Assembly: GCA_018780645.1 (NCBI GenBank)
Contig: JADMJJ010000011.1
Location: 124,001-188,000, forward strand
Length of the DNA stretch: 64,000 bases
From: Burkholderiaceae bacterium
Lineage (GTDB): Bacteria > Pseudomonadota > Gammaproteobacteria > Burkholderiales > Burkholderiaceae_C
Direction of reading: 5' to 3'
The position numbers and the translations under genes are program-made. Positions 8,555 to 16,384 of the stretch are shown piece after piece (positions within the stretch are counted from its first letter, which is position 1; the number at the start of each line of letters is the position of its first letter). The notes below the pieces were generated by a model. That model saw only the letters and a program-made list of their open reading frames with translations. It searched no databases and had not been told where the DNA came from.

Positions 8555-9462
8555 CGCGCTGCAGCCTGTTGGGCCGCGATCTGCCGCACCAGGTCGATCA
8601 ATGTGGCGGTGGCGCCCGTGCAATCGCCCTCACGATAGACCAGTGTCAGCGGGGCCTCCAGCTGTGCGCCTTCCAGCAACGGCCGGTAGACGATGGCATC
8701 CGGGTGCGCACCGCGCATCGAGGCGGGCACGACGGTGATGCCGGCGCCCGCGGCCACAAGGTTCAGATTCGTCATCATCCGGTCCACCTCGGCCACCACG
8801 CGGGGGCGAAAGCCCTGGGCCTCGCACAGAGCCAGCAGATTGGCGTACAGGCCCGGGGCGCCCGGGCGGCGGGCCAGTATCAGGTTCTGGTCACGCAACT
8901 GGGCCAGGGCGATCGGCTGGTCGCAGGCCGCCAGCGGATGGTCCAGGGCCAAGGCCACCACCACCGGCTCGCTCAGCAGCGTCTCGAACACCAGGCCCTC
9001 GGGCCGCGCCACCGGCACGCGCAGAAAACCGCAGTGCAGGCGCTCGGCCACCAGCGCCTCGGTGATCTCGGCCGCGTTGTTCTCGCTGAGCACCAGCTCG
9101 ATGTCCGGGTAGCGGCTGCGGCAGGCGCGCAGCGCCTCGGGCGTGAAGCGGTGGGCCGCGGCCGAGCTGGTGAAGCCGACATTGACCGTGCCCAGCCGGC
9201 CGCTGGCGATCCGTGCCATGCGCTCGCGCATCGCGTCCACGTCCTGCAGCAGTCGGCGGGTCTCGGCCAGGAACACTCGGCCGCCTTCGGTCAGGGTCAC
9301 ACCTTTGGGATGGCGGTGGAACAGCACCAGGCCGAGCTCGGCCTCCAGCGCCTTGATCTGCTGGCTCAGCGGCGGCTGCTGAATGCCCAAGGCCGCTGCA
9401 GCGCGGGTCATGTGGCCGGCCTCGGCCACCGCCTGGAAGTAGCGCAGATGTCGCAGATCCAT
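8551..9462 (-). CDS. LysR-family transcriptional regulator
   Basis: LysR-type regulator (303 aa): N-terminal winged helix (about residues 1-60, MTRAAAALGIQQPPLSQQI, then FHRHPKGVTLTEGG) and a C-terminal periplasmic-binding-like effector domain. It is first in a two-gene minus-strand unit with the Bug gene (4-nt ATGA overlap) and divergent from the PEP-CTERM gene at 9557. It could therefore control either side from the 94-bp AT-rich spacer. The effector may be the same carboxylate bound by the Bug protein; this is inferred from context. Confidence 0.93.
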   Translation of the reverse strand: MDLRHLRYFQAVAEAGHMTRAAAALGIQQPPLSQQIKALEAELGLVLFHRHPKGVTLTEGGRVFLAETRRLLQDVDAMRERMARIASGRLGTVNVGFTSSAAAHRFTPEALRACRSRYPDIELVLSENNAAEITEALVAERLHCGFLRVPVARPEGLVFETLLSEPVVVALALDHPLAACDQPIALAQLRDQNLILARRPGAPGLYANLLALCEAQGFRPRVVAEVDRMMTNLNLVAAGAGITVVPASMRGAHPDAIVYRPLLEGAQLEAPLTLVYREGDCTGATATLIDLVRQIAAQQAAAR

Positions 9463-9556
9463 ATAAATTTAGTATTGAGGTGACCGAATCAGTATATTTG
9501 ACATGAGGTGATCATGCCCTTAACTTCGCTGTCATACCTACAACGGAGACAAGAGC
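9463..9556. promoter_or_regulatory. Divergent AT-rich intergenic region (LysR / PEP-CTERM)
   Basis: 94-bp spacer between divergent genes, clearly more AT-rich than its surroundings in the half nearest lysR (ATATAAATTTAG, CAGTATATTTGACATG). AGTAT occurs twice and AGGTGA(C/T)C twice as spaced direct repeats. A GGAG ribosome-binding site precedes the ATG at 9557. It is the natural place for both promoters and the LysR binding site; no exact operator can be fixed by eye. Confidence 0.4.
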
Positions 9557-10792
9557 ATGAAGCATCTCACCCTCGCCGGCCTGTGCCTCGGTGGCCTGTT
9601 GGCCAGCAGTGCCGCGCTGGCGGCACCGACGTCGATTCTGTTCGTCGGCAACAGCTATACCTTCGGCCGGCTGGACCCGGTGATGAGCTACAACTGGGCC
9701 AATGTGCACGACCTGACGGCGCCGTTCCAGGCCCTGTACTCGGGCGGCTCCAACGCCTGGGAGCCCCATCCCTGGGGCGGCGTGCCCGGCATCTTCAAGC
9801 AATTCACCGTGCAGGCAGGGCTGGACTACGATGTGTCGATCTCGGCCCGCAACGCCGCCTCGCTGCGTGGCCAGTTCCTGAATACCGCCAGCCCCCTGTG
9901 GGACCTGCGCGGCAATGTGGCATCGAAGAAGTGGGACACGGTGGTGCTGCAGGAGCAGAGCGACGCGGCGCTGCCCAACGGCATGGGCAAGAATGCCAAT
10001 CAGGCGACCTTCAATGCCTATGCCGATCAGTTCGAGCGCTTCATTCATAACGGCGCGGCCCAGACCTATACCGAGAGCGCGCTGTTCGGCAGCCAGGCCA
10101 AGTGCGTAGCCACCGGTCTGTCGACCGGCAGTTGCAACACCTCGCGGGTGATTCCGGCCAATGCCAACGCCAGCGCAGCCACCAAGGTCTACCTGCTTGA
10201 AACCTGGGCGCGGCCGGACATGGTGTTCGCCCACAAGATCACCAAGGCCGATGTAACCCATCCCGATGGCAGCCCAATCGTCGACACCTCGGCCGCCGGT
10301 GGCGCGGCCACGCTGTACTACGGCAGCCTGGCGGCGATGACGGCCGACCTGAAGACCTCCTTCCTGGCCAAGGCCGCCAGCAACCCGGGCTTTGCCGGCG
10401 TGATACCTGCCGGTGAGGCCTTCCAGATGGCCATCGATCTGGGCCTGGCCAAGTCCGGCGGCTTCTACGATGCTAACGGCGTCTACACCCAGGCACAGGC
10501 CGGGGACCTGATGAATCTGTGGTGGAACGACTATCTGCACGCCAGCAAGTACGGCTCCTACCTCAGCGCTCTGGTGCAGTTCGGCAGCATCACCGGTCTG
10601 GACCCGAATTCGCTGGGTGCCAACGAGATTGCCGCCGTTGATCTGGGCATCTCCAAGGCCGATGCGCTGACCCTGCAGCACATCGCCAGCGCCCAGCTGG
10701 GCTTCCCGGCACCGGTGCCGGAACCGGCTACCTGGGCGATGGCCCTGCTTGGCCTGGGCGCCTTGGCCTACAAGCGCCGTCGCCAGGCATGA
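9557..10792 (+). CDS. PEP-CTERM exported protein with SGNH-like N-terminal motif
   Basis: Exported protein (411 aa) with a signal peptide (LTLAGLCLGGLLASSAALAAP) and a C-terminal PEP-CTERM sorting signal: VPEPATWAMALLGLGALA followed by YKRRRQA. PEP-CTERM tails are processed by an exosortase (EpsH/XrtA-like), which is not in this window. Directly after the signal peptide, ILFVGNSYTFGR resembles block I of SGNH/GDSL hydrolases (G-N-S), so an esterase-like function is possible, but the other blocks are not clear to me. The stop region overlaps the next gene by 4 nt (ATGA), suggesting the two act together. Confidence 0.85.
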   Translation: MKHLTLAGLCLGGLLASSAALAAPTSILFVGNSYTFGRLDPVMSYNWANVHDLTAPFQALYSGGSNAWEPHPWGGVPGIFKQFTVQAGLDYDVSISARNAASLRGQFLNTASPLWDLRGNVASKKWDTVVLQEQSDAALPNGMGKNANQATFNAYADQFERFIHNGAAQTYTESALFGSQAKCVATGLSTGSCNTSRVIPANANASAATKVYLLETWARPDMVFAHKITKADVTHPDGSPIVDTSAAGGAATLYYGSLAAMTADLKTSFLAKAASNPGFAGVIPAGEAFQMAIDLGLAKSGGFYDANGVYTQAQAGDLMNLWWNDYLHASKYGSYLSALVQFGSITGLDPNSLGANEIAAVDLGISKADALTLQHIASAQLGFPAPVPEPATWAMALLGLGALAYKRRRQA

Positions 10793-12108
10793 GAGCCGCG
10801 CCATCCATGGCCGCGGTGGCCTTGCTGAGCGCCTGCGCCCAGCAACCGTTGATCCGCAAAGAGGCCGCGCCAACGGCAAGCGTCTGCCCGGCCAGCCTGG
10901 CGGCTATCGCACGCTGCCTGGCCGGGCGCGACAGCTTTGGTGCCCACTACCTGATCGCCATGCCCAACGACTGGAACGGTCATCTGGTGCTGCATGCCCA
11001 TGGCGGGCCGGCGCTGGGCGAGCCCAAGCCCGAGCGATCGGTCGAGGACCTGCAGCGCTGGGCCATCATGGTCAGGGCCGGCTATGCTTGGGCCGGCTCC
11101 ACCTTCCGTCAGGGCGGTGTGGCGGTGCGTGCCGCCGCCGAAGACACCGAGCGCCTGCGGCAGATCTTCGTCACCCACGTCGCCAAGCCCAAACGCACCA
11201 TCCTGCACGGCCAGTCCTGGGGCGCCAGCGTTGCAGCCCAGGGCGCAGAGATGTTCTCGCAAGGCGCGCAGCGGCCCTATGACGCGGTGCTGCTGAGCAG
11301 CGGCGTGCTGGCGGGCGGCACGCGCGCCTACAACTTCCGCATCGATCTGCGCGTGGTCTATCAATACCTGTGCAACAACCACCCGCGCCCGGACGAATCG
11401 GCCTATCCGCTGTGGATGGGCCTCCCGCCGGACTCCACGCTGACGCAGGCTCAGCTTTCGCAGCGCACCCGCGAATGCCTGGGCCTGGGCCTGCCCACTG
11501 CTCAGCGCACGGCGGAACAGCAGCGTAAGCTCGACACAATCGTCAAGGTAATACGCATACCCGCCACATCGGTGCAGGGCCATCTGAACTGGGCGACCTG
11601 GCATTTTCGGGACATTGCACAGAAGCGTAGCGGCGGCCGAAATGTCTTCGGCAACGCAGGGGTGCGCTATGCCGGCTCGGCAGACGACGCCGCGCTGAAT
11701 GCCGGTGTGCTGCGCTACGCAGCGGACCCGCAGGCGGTGGCACAGTTCGGCGCCGATGCCGACCTCGGCGGCCGCATTCCGGTGCCGGTGCTGACGGTGC
11801 ACGGCGTCAAAGACGCAGTTGCCTTCGTCGAGATGGACCACAGCTTCCGCCAGACGATGGAACGGGCCGGAACGGCCGGCCATCTGGTGCAGACCTTCAC
11901 CGACGACAGCGAGCACAGCTACCTCAGCGATCCGGCCTATCCGACGCTGATGGGCGCGCTGCTGCGCTGGGTGGAGCTGGGCGTCAAGCCGACGCCTCAG
12001 GGCATTGCCAAAGACTGCCCGGGCTTCGAGGCGAAGTTCGGGGCGGGTTGTCGGTTCTTGCCCGACTACGCGCCGGCTTCGCTTGAGTCCAAGGTGCCGG
12101 CGCGTTAG
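10789..12108 (+). CDS. Lipoprotein alpha/beta hydrolase
   Basis: Putative serine hydrolase (439 aa) with a short hydrophobic leader and lipobox (LLSAC at about residues 12-16). A nucleophile elbow GQSWGAS lies at about residues 140-146. The plausible acid and His are in LTVHGVKDAV (about 336-345) and DSEHSYLSDP (about 374-383). A large lid-like insertion separates elbow and acid. The ATG start overlaps the PEP-CTERM gene stop (ATGA), so the two are probably made together. The substrate is unknown; the context suggests an extracellular or periplasmic ester. Confidence 0.8.
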   Translation: MRAAPSMAAVALLSACAQQPLIRKEAAPTASVCPASLAAIARCLAGRDSFGAHYLIAMPNDWNGHLVLHAHGGPALGEPKPERSVEDLQRWAIMVRAGYAWAGSTFRQGGVAVRAAAEDTERLRQIFVTHVAKPKRTILHGQSWGASVAAQGAEMFSQGAQRPYDAVLLSSGVLAGGTRAYNFRIDLRVVYQYLCNNHPRPDESAYPLWMGLPPDSTLTQAQLSQRTRECLGLGLPTAQRTAEQQRKLDTIVKVIRIPATSVQGHLNWATWHFRDIAQKRSGGRNVFGNAGVRYAGSADDAALNAGVLRYAADPQAVAQFGADADLGGRIPVPVLTVHGVKDAVAFVEMDHSFRQTMERAGTAGHLVQTFTDDSEHSYLSDPAYPTLMGALLRWVELGVKPTPQGIAKDCPGFEAKFGAGCRFLPDYAPASLESKVPAR

Positions 12109-12115
12109 GGAAAGG

Positions 12116-12352
12116 TCAACCGGCCGCGATGGCCGCGTCCATTTCCTTGCAGGAGGGAGAGCAAACGGCCTGGGCGCGGCCCAGCAGCTTGCGGGTCTTC
12201 ATCAGCGAACGGGTGCGGTGCTTGCCGCACAGATAGCAGGACATCGTGGCGGTGCCGAAGGAGGCTGCGGCCTTGAACGGCGAGCCCGATACCTTGGACT
12301 TGTAACGCAGCCCGTCTTCCAGCACGGTCGTTTTCGAATCAGCTCTGGCCAT
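12116..12352 (-). CDS. Small conserved protein with four-cysteine zinc-ribbon-like motif
   Basis: 78-residue protein, function unknown. It contains SCYLCGKHRTRS (CxxC) and VCSPSCKEMD (CxxxC), spaced as in a small treble-clef or zinc-ribbon finger. The N-terminus is basic. Its start overlaps the upstream gene (12339-12713) by 14 nt, so they form one operon. It could be a nucleic-acid-binding accessory protein, but this is a guess from the Cys pattern and basic charge. Confidence 0.65.
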   Translation of the reverse strand: MARADSKTTVLEDGLRYKSKVSGSPFKAAASFGTATMSCYLCGKHRTRSLMKTRKLLGRAQAVCSPSCKEMDAAIAAG

Positions 12353-12713
12353 TGGTCAATCCTGGTTGGGGGCGGCGCATGACGCGCTCAATCGCCTCGC
12401 GGGCCCTCAATTCTGCCTGGAGTGAAAACTCCAGCGGCGAACGGCACAGGCCCGCGTGCGCGTAGGCGGTATTTTCGTACAACTCCGAGGTGGCCGGGTA
12501 AAGGTCGAGAAAAGCCCCGAGTTCGGGCGCTTCGCGCAGGCTTTCCAGCTCCAGCAGCAGATGCTGCACCACAGCGCGGTATTGCGCGGCGCCGATCGGC
12601 ACGCGGCTGCGCTCCAGGCGCTCCAGCAACTGCGCCAGGGTGTGCGCAACCGTCAACTTGCCCTGGGTGGGCTGACCAGCGGAGGTGGATCGGGTGGTGT
12701 TCATGGTCGGCAA
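12339..12713 (-). CDS. Conserved hypothetical protein
   Basis: 124-residue protein with predicted helical content (LAQLLERLERSRV, YRAVVQHLLLELESLRE) and a conserved-looking LYPATSELYENTAYAHAGLCRSPLEF segment. A second ATG four codons in is an alternative start. It has no signal peptide, membrane segment or recognisable enzyme motif. It overlaps the downstream Cys-rich gene by 14 nt. I do not recognise the family. Confidence 0.6.
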   Translation of the reverse strand: MPTMNTTRSTSAGQPTQGKLTVAHTLAQLLERLERSRVPIGAAQYRAVVQHLLLELESLREAPELGAFLDLYPATSELYENTAYAHAGLCRSPLEFSLQAELRAREAIERVMRRPQPGLTNGQS

Positions 12714-12831
12714 CTGAGGCCTTGACGGGCGATTTCAAGGCTCCCTTGCGGATTGGGGGATGGGCAGGCGGCTCCGGGAGTCGCTCGGGCAAGCCATCGG
12801 CCGGCAGCCTTGACCCGAGGTGAGGGCACCG

Positions 12832-13851
12832 TCATTCGACTGCCGCAGGCTCGTTTTGCCGGTCAGGCTCCGTGGTGCGGAGGATTTCGTTCAGAACGGA
12901 AGTGGCGTAGGTCCCGGCGGGCAAAGCGAACGTGAGCACCAGTTGATCGGCGTGCGGCCATTCCCATGCCATTTCCAACGGCCTGGCCACCAGGGCGCGG
13001 CGCTCCTGCTCCAGACCTGCGTGCTCCATGCCGTCGCACAGGGTAGCGTGATGTTCAGCCACTCCCATTTCCAGGGCCTGCGCTTGATCGGTGGTGTTGA
13101 CGCGGCCCCGTCCCCAGAGCGGTCCGGTGGGCCGGCCCGCCTCGTCCATCACGTCACCGGGCAGGGTCTTGCCCCACAGTCCCTGCTGGATTCGCAGCGC
13201 CAGCACTTCATTGAAGACGAAGGAGCGCACCGCCGACAGGTAGATGCCCTTCTTCTTCGGGTTGCGCACGCGGATTTCGCGCGCCAGCATGGCTCTGCCC
13301 TGTTCGACGTTGCCACCCTCAAAGCCGAAACGCTGCGCGCCGAAGTAGTTGGGCGCGCCATCTGACGCAACGGCCTTCAGATTGCCCTCGATGGCGTCGC
13401 TGTCGCCGGTCACGTCACGCAGCACGATGCGGAATCGGTTGCCCTGCAGATCGCCGGGGCGCAGCTTTTTCACGTGGCGGCTCTGACTCAGTACCTTGAA
13501 TTCCGGATGCTGAAGCCGGGTCAGGTCGGGTGTCTCGCCCTTCATCTTGCCGTTTGGCAGATAGATGCTGAACCACTGACGGGTGATGGCGTAGCGGTCC
13601 TTGAGGCCGGCATAGCCCACGTCCCTTTCCTCCACGCCGGCGGCCTCGGCCAGCTGCTGTGCGACGAAGGCGGTGTTGGCGCCGTTCTTCTCGATGTCGA
13701 GCCAGACATGTTCGCCCGCACCGGAGGGCAGCTGCAGCGGCAGTTCGGTCACGATGAAATCCTCGTTGAGGAGTTTCAGCGTGGCGCTGGCGCCGCTGGC
13801 CGGATAGGCGTTGGGCCACTGCGGCAAGGTCGTGTATTGGGCGTAGGTCAT
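12832..13851 (-). CDS. truD: tRNA pseudouridine(13) synthase TruD
   Basis: TruD pseudouridine synthase (339 aa), which modifies U13 of tRNA. The signature VGYAGLKDRYAITRQWFS contains the catalytic Asp of the GLKDR motif at about residue 83. NEDFIVTELPL is the N-terminal conserved motif, and NYFGAQRFG and LSAVRSFVFNEVLA lie in the inserted TRUD domain. Length and motif order match the family. It stands alone, with a 118-bp gap to the small genes downstream and a 353-bp gene-free gap upstream. Confidence 0.95.
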   Translation of the reverse strand: MTYAQYTTLPQWPNAYPASGASATLKLLNEDFIVTELPLQLPSGAGEHVWLDIEKNGANTAFVAQQLAEAAGVEERDVGYAGLKDRYAITRQWFSIYLPNGKMKGETPDLTRLQHPEFKVLSQSRHVKKLRPGDLQGNRFRIVLRDVTGDSDAIEGNLKAVASDGAPNYFGAQRFGFEGGNVEQGRAMLAREIRVRNPKKKGIYLSAVRSFVFNEVLALRIQQGLWGKTLPGDVMDEAGRPTGPLWGRGRVNTTDQAQALEMGVAEHHATLCDGMEHAGLEQERRALVARPLEMAWEWPHADQLVLTFALPAGTYATSVLNEILRTTEPDRQNEPAAVE

Positions 13852-14204
13852 GAAGGGTCTGACGGTACCAGTTGTAGATGGGGACAGGCTGTCAAACCGA
13901 CCAGGGGCAGTCCGGACCGTGATTCTCTCTCTAGCCGCATTCCTTGACGAGCGTCACCCGATGCGACTTCACTGGGAACCGTTGCGCGCTGGGACTGGCT
14001 GCTTGCGGGTGGCGATGTCAACTCACGGACGCGGCGAGGAGCGGTCGTGCGGCTGCCATCGTCAACGGACGTTCGCTGGTAGCGGCACCTTTGAAGACCG
14101 TCCATCCGCGATGCACCAGCCGGTGCTGCCGCGCCATTGCCGCCCTGAATGAAGCCACTATTCGCCACTGTCCGCCGCCATTTGCTGGCCGACGGGGTTC
14201 GCAT
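13852..14204. other. 353-bp gene-free gap with possible relic of an oxidoreductase gene
   Basis: No convincing gene. At 13885-13907 the sequence matches 14809-14831, inside the oxidoreductase gene, at about 21 of 23 positions, including GTCAAACCGACCAG exactly. Read on the minus strand it gives PLVGLTA, the same heptapeptide as in the intact gene. This looks like a decayed fragment of a related MDR oxidoreductase. The rest holds nothing I can identify. Confidence 0.35.
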
Positions 14205-15206
14205 CTACCTGATCTTGATGACGACCTTGCCCCTCGCGCGCCCGGACTCGAGGTAGCGCAAGGCTTCATTGGTGGATTCGAACGGGAACACCTTGTCGAT
14301 GACGGGGCGGATCGCGCCTTCTTCGATGAGACGGGTAATCTCGTGCAGCTGGGCGCCGTTCGCCTTCATGAAAAGGAAGGCATAGCCTAGACCTCGACTG
14401 CGTGCTTTTCGTCTGACGCCTGCGCTCAGCAAGCGCATGACCAGCCTCACGAACCCCGGTGCGCCGATCTGCTTCCCGAACTCGGGGTCAGGTGGCCCGG
14501 AGATTGAAATCAGCGTGCCGCCGCGCTTGAGCACACGAAGTGACGTGTCCAGCGCCTTGCCATCCTGGCTGTTCAGCACCAAGTCGTAGTCGCGCAGGAC
14601 ATCTCCAAAGTCCTGGGTCTTGTAGTCGACGACCACATCGGCGCCCAAGCTCTTCACCAGCGCCACATTGGCCGTGCTCGTTGTCGTGGCGACGCTCGCG
14701 CCTAGGTGCTTGGCGAGTTGGATGGCGAAAGTGCCCACGCCGCCGGAGCCGGCCTGGATGAAGACCTTCTGCCCTCGCTTCAGCTGGGCTCTCTCGATGA
14801 GAGCCTGCCAGGCAGTCAAACCGACCAGAGGAATGGAGGCAGCCTCTTCCATCGTGAGACTTTTGGGCTTGAGCGCCAGTGATGACTCTCTGGCGGGGAC
14901 AAATTCGGCGAAGCTGCCGATTCGAAAGTCATCAACTCTCGCGTAGACCTCATCGCCCAGCTTGAACTTGCGCGCGTGCGGGCCCGCCTTGACGACGACG
15001 CCCGCTACGTCGTGGCCCAGGATGAGGGGCAGGCGATAGGGCAGGATGAGCTTGAACTCGCCGTCCCTGAGCTTGAAGTCCAACTGGTTCACACCGGCGG
15101 CGTGGACCTCGACCAGGACCTCGTCGTCGCGCAGATCCGGAACCGGCATGTCTGCCAGACGCAAGGCGCGCTTCTTTGCGTAGCGATCGGCGACGAATGC
15201 CTTCAT
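14205..15206 (-). CDS. NADP-dependent MDR-family oxidoreductase (quinone-reductase-like)
   Basis: Medium-chain dehydrogenase/reductase (333 aa) without zinc ligands of the alcohol dehydrogenase type, most like quinone or enoyl reductases. GroES-like N-terminal half with ILGHDVAGVV; Rossmann motif QAGSGGVGTFAIQLAKHLGA at about residues 150-169; KSLGADVVVDY typical of the NADPH pocket; a C-terminal tail ending SGRARGKVVIKIR. It follows a TetR gene in the same direction, 142 bp downstream, with an operator-like palindrome in the gap (15296-15309). It is probably induced by a reactive or lipophilic compound sensed by that TetR. Confidence 0.9.
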   Translation of the reverse strand: MKAFVADRYAKKRALRLADMPVPDLRDDEVLVEVHAAGVNQLDFKLRDGEFKLILPYRLPLILGHDVAGVVVKAGPHARKFKLGDEVYARVDDFRIGSFAEFVPARESSLALKPKSLTMEEAASIPLVGLTAWQALIERAQLKRGQKVFIQAGSGGVGTFAIQLAKHLGASVATTTSTANVALVKSLGADVVVDYKTQDFGDVLRDYDLVLNSQDGKALDTSLRVLKRGGTLISISGPPDPEFGKQIGAPGFVRLVMRLLSAGVRRKARSRGLGYAFLFMKANGAQLHEITRLIEEGAIRPVIDKVFPFESTNEALRYLESGRARGKVVIKIR

Positions 15207-15295
15207 GGTGTTTTTCCCCCGTGAGCTGCGTCGAGCCGCAGGTCCTTCCGGATCACGGCGTCCACCAGAACGGCCGGCGCGTTGACGAATCTCGA

Positions 15296-15309
15296 ATGAT
15301 GATCGTCAT
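15296..15309. promoter_or_regulatory. Operator-like palindrome upstream of the oxidoreductase
   Basis: ATGATGATCGTCAT, symmetrical at 12 of 14 positions. It matches the palindrome at the tetR start (15941-15954) at 12 of 14 positions, and both are preceded by TCG. It lies 90 bp upstream of the oxidoreductase start codon, in the short gap after tetR. It is likely a TetR operator, by analogy with autoregulated TetR systems. Confidence 0.5.
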
Positions 15310-15348
15310 GTGTGAAGTCGAGCAGAGTGGCGATGTTCATCAGTGGGT

Positions 15349-15942
15349 TCAGTGAGTGGGGGGTAACAGATGCTTGAGCGCCGCTTCTCGCAGGCCGTCT
15401 GACAGGCCGGGGTCATCAACGGCACGCGCCAAGAGCAAGGCGCCAACCATCGTGGATAGCATGACGACCGCCCGTTCATGGGCGCTGGGCTGCCCCCAGT
15501 CGGGCGACTGACGGGCGACAAGGTCGATCATTTCCTTGATGTGGCGGGTCGCCACGCGACGCACTTCGGGCGTCTGGCGCGAGGTCTCGGAACCCAGCGC
15601 TGCCAAGGGGCACCCGAGTTCGACATTCTCGACATGAGCTTTGGAGAGGTAAGCGCCCAGCATGGCGGCCATTGCGTTGCCGGGAGGCTCTTTGGCCACG
15701 ACATCTGCCGCCGCTGTCGCTGACTCAGCGCAGGCCTTGCCTGCCGCTTCGGCCAACATGGCCTCGCGTGAGACGAAGTGGGAATAGAAGGCGCCATGCG
15801 TCAGGCCAGCCTCCTTCATGATGTCTGCGACACCGGTGCCGTCGTAACCACTGCGACGAATGACTCGAGCAGCCACGGACACGATGCGCTCGTGCGTGGC
15901 GTCCTTGGCTGCGGCTCTGGCATTCAAAGTTGACTTTCGCAT
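15349..15942 (-). CDS. TetR/AcrR-family transcriptional regulator
   Basis: TetR-family repressor (197 aa from the ATG at 15942; ATGs at 15951 and 15954 would add 3 or 4 residues). The N-terminal HTH at about residues 13-57 has the typical signature RRSGYDGTGVADIMKEAGLTHGAFYSHF. The C-terminal ligand domain resembles the YjdC/TetR_C-like group with VELGCPLAALGSE. I chose the shorter start because the longer ones lie inside a palindrome (15941-15954) that is probably the autoregulatory operator. The downstream MDR oxidoreductase is the likely target. Confidence 0.9.
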   Translation of the reverse strand: MRKSTLNARAAAKDATHERIVSVAARVIRRSGYDGTGVADIMKEAGLTHGAFYSHFVSREAMLAEAAGKACAESATAAADVVAKEPPGNAMAAMLGAYLSKAHVENVELGCPLAALGSETSRQTPEVRRVATRHIKEMIDLVARQSPDWGQPSAHERAVVMLSTMVGALLLARAVDDPGLSDGLREAALKHLLPPTH

Positions 15943-15954
15943 GATGGTCATCAT
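15941..15954. promoter_or_regulatory. Operator-like palindrome at the tetR start
   Basis: ATGATGGTCATCAT has perfect 6-nt inverted arms (ATGATG/CATCAT) around GT. It covers the candidate tetR start codons and matches the site at 15296-15309 at 12 of 14 positions. It would explain repression of tetR by its own product. Confidence 0.5.
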
Positions 15955-16384
15955 ACGTTATTCGAATGACGGCCGCAAGCCAGTGCGGTTCTCGCTGAGG
16001 CACTCAGGCGTAAGTCAGACCGACAAGACGGGTCTGGCTCGAATGGCTGCTTGCTGCAGCGTTGCGAGCAGTCGCGCGCTTGTGGCCACCGGTATCAAGC
16101 GCTGGTATGCCGCCGACCAGCCAGCCGCCTCGACCGACGGCAACACCCGTAGCGCAGTCGCTCAGAGTCTACGAGCCTGTTCAGGCCGGGCAGCCCGCGC
16201 CGCCTCCACTTGAACGTCGCCATAGAACCACCGCCATAGTCTTGGGCCATTGGCTCCCCGCGGCGCGGGCCAATGGCTCCTCTGGGCCATGCGATTCGAA
16301 AGGGGTCTGAGCACACTGCTCACACCCGGAAATGGGGTTTTCCTTGCCCCTGCCATTCCTCCCCTTCGAAGCGCCCGCCTGTCC
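15955..16384. other. 430-bp gene-free region upstream of the tolC-type gene
   Basis: Divergent spacer between tetR and the large plus-strand locus. I see no credible gene. It contains a stable hairpin at 16247-16276 and must carry the promoter for the secretion locus unless transcription starts elsewhere. I could not assign -35/-10 boxes. The 3' part just before 16385 is pyrimidine-rich and lacks a clear Shine-Dalgarno sequence. Confidence 0.5.
16247..16276. promoter_or_regulatory. Hairpin in the leader of the secretion locus
   Basis: CCATTGGC (16247-16254) is exactly complementary to GCCAATGG (16269-16276), with GC-rich pairing inside the loop. GGGCCAATGGCTCC is partly repeated just outside. 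It is located about 110 bp before the tolC start, on the likely leader transcript. It may be an attenuator, an RNA-stability element or a binding site; there is no T-tract. Confidence 0.35.

Noticed and set aside
13848-14204. 118-codon minus-strand open frame in the gap between truD and the oxidoreductase
   Set aside because: The composition is Arg/Ser-rich and shadow-like, with no ribosome-binding site. Its only meaningful part is the short oxidoreductase-like fragment, reported as a relic.
16250-16384. TTG start for the TolC-family gene at 16250
   Set aside because: It would place 45 residues before a clear signal peptide and put the start within a stable hairpin.
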